DNA from: JAEZFI01 sp044508215
Lineage (GTDB): Bacteria > Actinomycetota > Acidimicrobiia > Acidimicrobiales > Microtrichaceae
Assembly: GCA_044508215.1 (NCBI GenBank)
Contig: JBIQID010000048.1
Location: 1 to 20,163, forward strand
DNA: 20,163 bases
Direction of reading: 5' to 3'
Part shown: positions 15,977-20,163 of the stretch, one piece after another
How positions within the stretch are numbered: the stretch's first letter is position 1
How the letters are laid out: every line of letters starts with the position of its first letter
Notes under the pieces: model-generated
Told to the model about the DNA's origin: nothing
Seen by the model: the letters and a program-made list of their open reading frames with translations, nothing else
Database searches by the model: none
Program-made: the position numbers and the translations under genes

Positions 15977-16270
15977 ATGCCGTCACGGATCGAGCTGCCA
16001 GCGGGCCTCGAGCTCGTGAGGACCACCCCCGAGTTCACCGCCGCCTCCATGCCGGACGGCCTCCGCCGGGCCCATCGGGTGGCCGCCGGCGTGTGGGGAC
16101 GGCTCCGCGTGCTGTCCGGGACGGTCCGGTTCACGTTCGAGACCGATCCCCCGACCACCCGGACGGTGACCGCCGGGGAGGTCCAGGTCATCCCTCCCGA
16201 GGAGCCGCACTTCGTCGAGCCCGACGACGAAGCGAGGTTCGTGGTCGAGTTCCACCGCCCGCCGAGCTGA
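15977..16270 (+). CDS. DUF1971 cupin-like small protein
   Basis: A 97-residue single-domain protein matching the DUF1971 family (a cupin-like fold, sometimes found fused or next to tellurite-resistance proteins). Seen are LPAGLELVRTTPEFTA at the start, AGVWGRLRVLSGTVRF in the first strands, and EVQVIPPEEPHFVEP with the conserved Pro-Pro-x-x-Pro-His, then VVEFHRPP at the end. The biochemical function of the family is not established; a small-molecule or metal-binding role is only inferred from the fold. It is transcribed away from moeA, with 64 bases between the starts, and converges on the membrane-anchored unknown gene. The ATG at 15977 is supported by the -10-like box; the open frame continues upstream into the antisense of moeA. 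Confidence 0.85.
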   Translation: MPSRIELPAGLELVRTTPEFTAASMPDGLRRAHRVAAGVWGRLRVLSGTVRFTFETDPPTTRTVTAGEVQVIPPEEPHFVEPDDEARFVVEFHRPPS

Positions 16271-16302
16271 TCCGGCTGGTCGGAGTCCGTTCGTCCGCTC
16301 GT

Positions 16303-16341
16303 CCGGCTCGTCCGGCTCGACCGGCTCGACCGGCTCGACCG
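16303..16341. repeat. 9-bp tandem repeat CCGGCTCGA, about 4.3 copies
   Basis: Units at 16303-16311 (last base T), 16312-16320, 16321-16329 and 16330-16338, followed by CCG. Shorter imperfect copies precede it (16288-16302). It fills the 87-base gap between the convergent DUF1971 and unknown genes, is outside any real gene, and is prone to slippage. Confidence 0.9.
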
Positions 16342-16357
16342 CCACGGCGGGCGGCCG

Positions 16358-17137
16358 TCAGGTCGTCGGCTCGGTGCCGGCCAGGACGAGCTTCGACGAC
16401 TCGTCGAACGTCGCGAGGCCCTCGAGGCGGATCTCCCGCTCGATCCGCACCGGCAACCACGTCTCGCCGTCGAACCAGAACCGCTCCACCATCCGACCCG
16501 ACAGGTCGCCGCTGACGGTCCGGTCGACCTCCACGGGGATGGCCGCGAGCGACTCGGAGCCGACCTCCACGTCCTCGGCCTCGCCGACCTCCACCGTGCC
16601 CTCGAGGGTCGCCCGGAGCGTCGCCGGACCCGCCGACATCTCGAGTGAGCAGCGGACGTCGTCAGCTCCGGCGTCGCCCACGACCGGGTCCGGTCCGCAC
16701 GTCACCTCCGCTTCGGCGGAGATCGCCCCGAGGCGCTGGTGCTTCCGGTGCGAGGCGATCCGCAAGGAGTCGCCGTCACGGCAGAACCGCGTGTCCTCGA
16801 CGTGCTCGGCGAACAGGTTCAGCGTCAGCTCGAAGCACTCGCCCTCGCGCACGACCACCGCCGTCACCTCGTCGGCGAGCGGGCGGAGCTGGCTGGGCAG
16901 CACGCCGAGGCGGATCGTCTCCTCGCCCTCGGCGACGTAGGTGTAGACGCCTGCCGTGGGCAGCGACGCAGCGCCCTCCTCGGCGGTGGACCCACCGGAT
17001 CGCTCCCTGAAGTCCTCGAGCGCCTGGTCCTCGGTGACCTCGTTGGCGCCACGGGGCCAGAGCGCCCACGCCGCGACGGCGACGATCGCGGCCAGCACGA
17101 CCGCCACGCCGATCGCGGCCCTGCGGCCGCGGCTCAT
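16358..17137 (-). CDS. Membrane-anchored extracytoplasmic protein of unknown function
   Basis: I do not recognise a family. The 259-residue product begins with MSRGRRAAIG and a single hydrophobic helix (about 8-27), without a lipobox, so it is probably a type II membrane protein or has an uncleaved signal anchor. The remainder is an acidic, beta-rich domain beginning at SLPTAGVYTYVAEGEETI. It has a few cysteines (in ECFEL, RFCRDGD, VTCGPD and VRCSLE) that could form two disulfides outside the cell. The sequence near the end (MVERFWFDGETWLPVRIEREI) reads like a strand-rich ligand- or lipid-binding fold, but this is only an impression. It starts 7 bases after the methyltransferase stop, so the two are likely one operon. 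The end is convergent with DUF1971. Confidence 0.8.
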   Translation of the reverse strand: MSRGRRAAIGVAVVLAAIVAVAAWALWPRGANEVTEDQALEDFRERSGGSTAEEGAASLPTAGVYTYVAEGEETIRLGVLPSQLRPLADEVTAVVVREGECFELTLNLFAEHVEDTRFCRDGDSLRIASHRKHQRLGAISAEAEVTCGPDPVVGDAGADDVRCSLEMSAGPATLRATLEGTVEVGEAEDVEVGSESLAAIPVEVDRTVSGDLSGRMVERFWFDGETWLPVRIEREIRLEGLATFDESSKLVLAGTEPTT

Positions 17138-17144
17138 CGTGCGC

Positions 17145-17945
17145 TCAGACCTTCTCGGCCATCACGGAGCATGCGGCGAGGTTCGCAGCGTGGCGCCGCA
17201 TGGAGGCCCGCATCGCGAGCACCCGCGGACGGGCGTCGCCGTCGCGCGCGACGTTGAAGGCGAACCGGGCGGCACCACGGACGCCCTCGTCGCTGAGAAG
17301 GCGACGCGGCTCGAGCAGGTGGAGCGGCGCCATGTGCGTGGCCGTCACCCGGAACCCGGCGTCCTCGAGCAGCGAGGTCCAGCCTGCGAGCGTGAGCGGG
17401 CTGACGTTCACCTTGATGCTCCCGGTGAGGTCTCGGGAGATCGACTCGCGGAGCACGTCGTCGGCGTCGTCCGGCACCACCGCCACCTCGTGGAGCCCGA
17501 AGCGCCCGCCGCTGCGCAGCACGCGGGCCAGCTCGGCGACGATCTTCTGCTTCTGCGACTGCGGCTGCATGGTGAGGTACGCCTCGCCCATGACCACGCT
17601 GGCGCTGCCATCGGGCAGCCCGGTGTCGGCTGCGGTCGTGTGGACCACCCGCCGGTGCTCGCCGGCGAAGAGCTCCTCCAGGCGGTGGGTGGCATCGGGG
17701 TCGCGGTCCACGCCCACGTACGAGGCGGGGTGCCGATCGAGGATCAGGCGGGTCGTCGAGCCCAGGCCCGGAGCCACCTCGACCACGTCGTCGGTGGCCG
17801 CGATGGCGAGGCTGTCGAGCATCAGCCGCGTCAGCTCCACGCCTCCGGGGCGCAGCACGCGCTTGCCCAGCCGTGCGAGCAGCCAGTGACCCGGCATCCG
17901 CGACGCGTCGAGCTGGGCACCTGGAAGAGCGGTCGTCGCGGTCAT
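17145..17945 (-). CDS. Class I SAM-dependent methyltransferase
   Basis: A 266-residue Rossmann-fold methyltransferase. Motif I is VVEVAPGLGSTT (54-65), the acidic end of the second strand is Asp80 in YVGVDRD, a later motif is AADTGLPDGSASVVMGEAYLTM, and VLRSGGRFGLHEVAV gives the motif III region. The N-terminal block MPGHWLLARLGKRVLRPGG (17-35) is distinctive and shared, as I recall, by a group of actinobacterial methyltransferases of unknown substrate. No membrane helix is seen. The ATG at 17945 is taken with a weak GGGGA upstream. It is followed after 7 bases by the membrane-anchored unknown protein. A partial iron-box-like sequence lies just upstream. The substrate is unknown. Confidence 0.88.
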   Translation of the reverse strand: MTATTALPGAQLDASRMPGHWLLARLGKRVLRPGGVELTRLMLDSLAIAATDDVVEVAPGLGSTTRLILDRHPASYVGVDRDPDATHRLEELFAGEHRRVVHTTAADTGLPDGSASVVMGEAYLTMQPQSQKQKIVAELARVLRSGGRFGLHEVAVVPDDADDVLRESISRDLTGSIKVNVSPLTLAGWTSLLEDAGFRVTATHMAPLHLLEPRRLLSDEGVRGAARFAFNVARDGDARPRVLAMRASMRRHAANLAACSVMAEKV

Positions 17946-17963
17946 GTCGAGATCCCCGGGAGA

Positions 17964-17982
17964 GACGGTGAGGCACCCCTAA
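17964..17982 (-). promoter_or_regulatory. Partial DtxR/IdeR-like iron box upstream of the methyltransferase gene
   Basis: By eye, 12 of 19 positions match the consensus iron box (TTAGGTTAGGCTAACCTAA): the core GGTGAGGC and the CCTAA end are present, while the other end is poor. It lies 19-37 bases before the ATG. It could be a weak regulator site or chance. Confidence 0.25.
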
Positions 17983-18032
17983 CGTACCGCCTGACGCGCC
18001 CCTGTCAAAGGGCCCGGCTCACCACCGCTCGT

Positions 18033-18048
18033 CGCCCTGCGAAGGGCG
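18033..18048 (-). terminator. GC-rich hairpin after galU
   Basis: CGCCCT (18033-18038) pairs with AGGGCG (18043-18048) around a 4-base loop, 9 bases after the galU stop. An alternative outer pairing CGTCGC/GCGACG (18030-18035, 18051-18056) also exists. No T tract follows, so termination is only plausible. Confidence 0.4.
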
Positions 18049-18057
18049 AAGCGACGC

Positions 18058-18942
18058 TCAGGCGATGCCCTCGCGACGGCAGACCTCGGCGAGGATCTCG
18101 CGCATCCCGGGGCCCAGGTCGGGGCGGTCGAGCGCCAGCTCGACGGTCGCCCGGAGGTAGTCGATCTTCTTGCCGATGTCGAAGCGCCCGTTCTCGAAGA
18201 TGAGGCCCATGACCGGCTCCTCCTTCAGGAGGAGGGCGATGGCATCGGTGAGCTGGATCTCGCCGCCCACGCCGGGCTCGACCCGCTGGAGCGTCTCGAA
18301 GATCTTCGGCGTGAAGAGGTAGCGCCCCACGATCGCGAGGTTCGACGGGGCGTCCTCGGGCTTGGGCTTCTCGACCACGTCGACGATCGAGCACACGTTG
18401 CCGTCACGGCTGTCGGGGGCGGCGCAGCCGTACGCAGAGATGTCGTCGGGCGCGACCTGCATCAGCGCCACGGTGGACGCGCCGGTGCGCTCGTAGTTGG
18501 CGATCATGTCGCTGAGGAGCGTCGACTCCTTGCGCATGATGTCGTCGCCGAGGAGCACCACGAACGGGTGGTCGCCGACGTGCTTCGCAGCGACCGACAC
18601 GGCGTGCCCCAGGCCGAGCGGCTCGCCCTGGCGCACGTAGTGGATGTCGGCCAGGTCGGCGAGGGCGCGGACCTCGGCGAGGTCCTCGAGCTTCCCCTTC
18701 TCCTCCAGCTGCGACTCGAGCTCGACGTTGCGGTCGAAGTGGTCCTCGAGGGCGCGCTTGTTGCGCCCGGTGACGATGAGGATGTCGTCGATCCCTGCGG
18801 CGACGGCCTCCTCGACCACGTACTGGATCGAGGGCCGGTCGACGACGGGGAGCATCTCCTTTGGCTGGGCCTTCGTCGCCGGCAGGAACCTGGTCCCGAG
18901 ACCCGCTGCAGGGATGACCGCCTTGCGAACCGGTGCGCTCAC
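18058..18942 (-). CDS. galU: UTP-glucose-1-phosphate uridylyltransferase GalU
   Basis: A 294-residue nucleotidyltransferase that makes UDP-glucose from UTP and glucose-1-phosphate, feeding envelope polysaccharide and glycolipid synthesis. The nucleotide-binding signature GLGTRFLPATKAQPKEMLP (about 14-32) is intact. Other GalU motifs are YVRQGEPLGLGHAV, FVVLLGDDIM with the metal-binding Asp, VDVVEKP, GRYLFTPKIFE, and the C-terminal GRFDIGKKIDYLRA. Length is normal. The GTG at 18942 has a strong GAGGAG 7 bases upstream. It is divergent from the fmdB-like gene across 204 bases. The galU-moeA-GlpR-like order on this strand resembles mycobacterial and corynebacterial genomes. Confidence 0.97.
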   Translation of the reverse strand: MSAPVRKAVIPAAGLGTRFLPATKAQPKEMLPVVDRPSIQYVVEEAVAAGIDDILIVTGRNKRALEDHFDRNVELESQLEEKGKLEDLAEVRALADLADIHYVRQGEPLGLGHAVSVAAKHVGDHPFVVLLGDDIMRKESTLLSDMIANYERTGASTVALMQVAPDDISAYGCAAPDSRDGNVCSIVDVVEKPKPEDAPSNLAIVGRYLFTPKIFETLQRVEPGVGGEIQLTDAIALLLKEEPVMGLIFENGRFDIGKKIDYLRATVELALDRPDLGPGMREILAEVCRREGIA

Positions 18943-18994
18943 GAATGCTCTCCTCGGCCGGGAGTTGCCGCTTGTCGTCTCGGTCCCCCGCCCC

Positions 18995-19018
18995 CGACCC
19001 CTTCGGACGACCCCTTCG
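18995..19018. repeat. 11-bp direct repeat in the galU leader
   Basis: CGACCCCTTCG occurs at 18995-19005 and again at 19008-19018, a 13-base period. It lies between the putative galU -10 box and the ribosome site. Confidence 0.7.
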
Positions 19019-19019
19019 C

Positions 19020-19025
19020 AGGGTA
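19020..19025 (-). promoter_or_regulatory. Candidate -10 box of galU
   Basis: TACCCT (- strand) fits TANNNT and would start a transcript near 19013, with a leader of about 70 bases that contains the direct repeat and the GAGGAG ribosome site. No good -35 box is seen. Confidence 0.3.
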
Positions 19026-19081
19026 CCCGTTGAGATCGCGAAGCGGTCCCGCACGGCTACCGGGATGACGGGGGCCTCCGA

Positions 19082-19087
19082 TATCGT
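19082..19087 (+). promoter_or_regulatory. Candidate -10 box of the fmdB-map unit
   Basis: TATCGT fits TANNNT and shares its last base with the CIRCE element, so a bound HrcA would cover the start of transcription. The -35 region is not recognisable. Confidence 0.45.
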
Positions 19088-19113
19088 TGGCACTCACCAC
19101 CCGAGAGTGCTGA
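19087..19113. promoter_or_regulatory. CIRCE element (HrcA operator)
   Basis: TTGGCACTC (19087-19095), a 9-base spacer, then GAGTGCTGA (19105-19113). The consensus is TTAGCACTC-N9-GAGTGCTAA; each arm differs at one position, and the central GCACTC/GAGTGC pair and the exact spacer are intact. HrcA represses groE and dnaK class heat-shock genes through this site. Here it lies 33 bases before the start of the fmdB-like gene and right after a -10-like hexamer. It faces no groE or dnaK gene in the window. Confidence 0.88.
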
Positions 19114-19146
19114 TCGTCCAGCGAGACCCCCGTCACGAGGACCGCG

Positions 19147-19476
19147 ATGCCGACCTACGACTACAAGTGCCGCGACTGCGGCCACGCCTTCGAGATCCAG
19201 CAGTCGTTCAGCGACGACGCGCTGACCGAGTGCCCGGAGTGCGCAGGGTCGCTCCGCAAGGTGTTCGGCAGCATCGGCATCAGCTTCAAGGGATCCGGCT
19301 TCTACAAGAACGACAGCCGCTCGGGCTCGTCGTCCAGCCGGTCGTCGTCCTCCAGCAGTTCGCCCGCCGCCTCCTCGGACTCCGGGTCCTCCGCCGGCTC
19401 GTCGGACGCGACGCCCGCCGCCGCCGGCTCGTCCTCCTCCTCGTCGTCCTCGCCCGGGGCGGACAGCGCAGCCTGA
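19147..19476 (+). CDS. FmdB-family zinc-ribbon protein, Ruc (Rv0991c)-like redox chaperone candidate
   Basis: A 109-residue cytoplasmic protein with an N-terminal zinc ribbon: Cys8 and Cys11 (CRDC), Cys29 and Cys32 (CPEC), in the FmdB pattern MPTYDYKCxxCGHxFE. IGISFKGSGFYKND follows, as in FmdB proteins. The rest (about 56-109) is a low-complexity Ser/Ala/Pro tail, almost surely disordered. This layout matches Mycobacterium tuberculosis Rv0991c, named Ruc, a chaperone activated by oxidation of its zinc cysteines and coregulated with hsp60/hsp70 genes. The CIRCE element upstream strongly fits that role. GAGG lies 6 bases before the ATG. The stop overlaps the next start by one base (TGATG). The older name (formamidase regulator) is probably misleading here. 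Confidence 0.9.
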   Translation: MPTYDYKCRDCGHAFEIQQSFSDDALTECPECAGSLRKVFGSIGISFKGSGFYKNDSRSGSSSSRSSSSSSSPAASSDSGSSAGSSDATPAAAGSSSSSSSSPGADSAA

Positions 19477-20163
19477 TGTCGAAGCGGCGCAACCGTTCGG
19501 TCGTCCTCGACCCCCCGCCGTCGCCGCCGGTGCGGCGCGGGATGGTGTCGCCGCGCCGCACGGTCCCGCCGGGCATCGCACGGCCCGACTACGCCGCCAC
19601 CGGCCAGCCCAGCGAGCGCGGCAGCAGAGCAGTCCGCACGGCCGAGGAGATCGAGGCCATGCGCGTCGCCGGCCGCGTGGCGGCCGAGGTGCTGATCGAG
19701 GTCGGCAACGCCGTCGCCCCCGGGGTCACCACCGACGAGCTCGACCGCATCGGGCACGAGGCCGCGATCGAGCGGGGCGCCTACCCCAGCCCCCTGAACT
19801 ACCGGGGCTTCCCCAAGTCGCTCTGCACCTCGGTCAACGAGATCATCTGCCACGGCATCCCCGACAGCCGCAAGCTGCTCGAAGGCGACATCGTGAACGT
19901 CGACGTCACCTGCTTCATCGAGGGCGTGCACGGCGACACCAACTGCACGTTCGCGGTCGGTGAGATCGACGACGCCTCGAAGGAGCTGATGCGGGTCACC
20001 AACCGGGCCATGCACGCCGGCATCGAGACGGTCCGGCCCGGTTCGCGCATCTCCGACATCGGCAAGGCCATCGAGGGCGTCGCGAAGCCCGCCGGGTACG
20101 GCGTGATCCGCGAGTTCATCGGCCACGGCATCGGCGACCAGTTCCACACCAGCCTGCAGATCC
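19476..20163 (+). CDS. map: Type I methionine aminopeptidase, class Ic-like, 3' end outside window
   Basis: The frame is open to the window edge; 229 residues are present. It removes the initiator methionine from nascent proteins using two metal ions. Visible are His126 in ICHGIP, metal ligands Asp143 (VNVDVT) and Asp154 (HGDTNCTF), and His217 (GHGIG); their spacing is the usual one. The final two Glu ligands lie beyond the window. Residues 1-55 form a basic, proline-rich extension (LDPPPSPPVRR, then IARPDY) like that of actinobacterial class Ic enzymes such as MtMetAP1c, where it may bind the ribosome. The ATG at 19476 overlaps the fmdB-like stop by one base. It is thus probably translated with that gene and may share its HrcA control. 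Confidence 0.93.
   Translation, partial: MSKRRNRSVVLDPPPSPPVRRGMVSPRRTVPPGIARPDYAATGQPSERGSRAVRTAEEIEAMRVAGRVAAEVLIEVGNAVAPGVTTDELDRIGHEAAIERGAYPSPLNYRGFPKSLCTSVNEIICHGIPDSRKLLEGDIVNVDVTCFIEGVHGDTNCTFAVGEIDDASKELMRVTNRAMHAGIETVRPGSRISDIGKAIEGVAKPAGYGVIREFIGHGIGDQFHTSLQI

Noticed and set aside
15977..16270. Tellurite-resistance role for the DUF1971 protein
   Set aside because: The label comes from fused relatives; no TehA, TehB or other tellurite gene is present here.
19315..19470. TCG/TCC-rich run as a DNA repeat or CRISPR-like array
   Set aside because: It is simply the serine-codon-rich tail of the FmdB-like protein and has no regular unit or spacers.

Overview
The window is about 20 kb of very GC-rich DNA with GTG/ATG starts, TANNNT-type -10 boxes close to start codons and actinobacterial gene families (DUF2505, DUF4262, a Rv0991c-like FmdB protein, a class Ic MetAP, a GlpR/SepX-like membrane protein). 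It looks like a high-GC actinobacterium, most plausibly from a deep lineage such as Acidimicrobiia; that placement is inference. A run of exactly 100 N at 7632-7731 marks a scaffold join, so this is draft or metagenome-assembled sequence. Genes are packed tightly. No stretch over 300 bases lacks a gene; the largest gaps are 12893-13149 and 18943-19146, and both carry regulatory signals. I see no CRISPR array, insertion sequence or prophage.

Left part (1-9285, mostly + strand): the 3' part of a large FtsX-type ABC permease, a DUF2505 protein, a secreted PI-PLC-like lipoprotein, a convergent SDR oxidoreductase, then, divergent from it, a phosphodiesterase of the alkaline phosphatase superfamily followed by an adenylate-forming enzyme (broken by the N gap), a DUF4262 protein and a type IV prepilin peptidase.

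Middle and right part (9298-18942, almost all - strand). In transcription order from the right: galU, a SAM methyltransferase with a membrane-anchored unknown protein, the molybdenum cofactor genes moeA-moaA-moaC (a lone DUF1971 cupin gene diverges from moeA), a three-TM protein resembling GlpR/SepX, tRNA-Ala(CGC) with a clear intrinsic terminator, and a translationally coupled MBOAT O-acyltransferase/SGNH hydrolase pair, probably for cell-surface acylation. The order galU / moeA / GlpR-like, with an FmdB gene divergent from galU, resembles the mycobacterial and corynebacterial galU-moeA(glp)-rimJ-glpR neighbourhood as I remember it. It suggests an old conserved locus linking Moco-type MoeA proteins with cell-division factors.

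Right end (19082-20163, + strand): a CIRCE operator (the HrcA heat-shock repressor site) lies 33 bp upstream of a small zinc-ribbon FmdB protein with a serine-rich disordered tail, like mycobacterial Ruc (Rv0991c). This gene overlaps the start of a methionine aminopeptidase gene by one base, so the MetAP gene may also be under heat-shock control. The CIRCE-fmdB-map unit and the moeA/GlpR-like neighbourhood are the two most interesting items.
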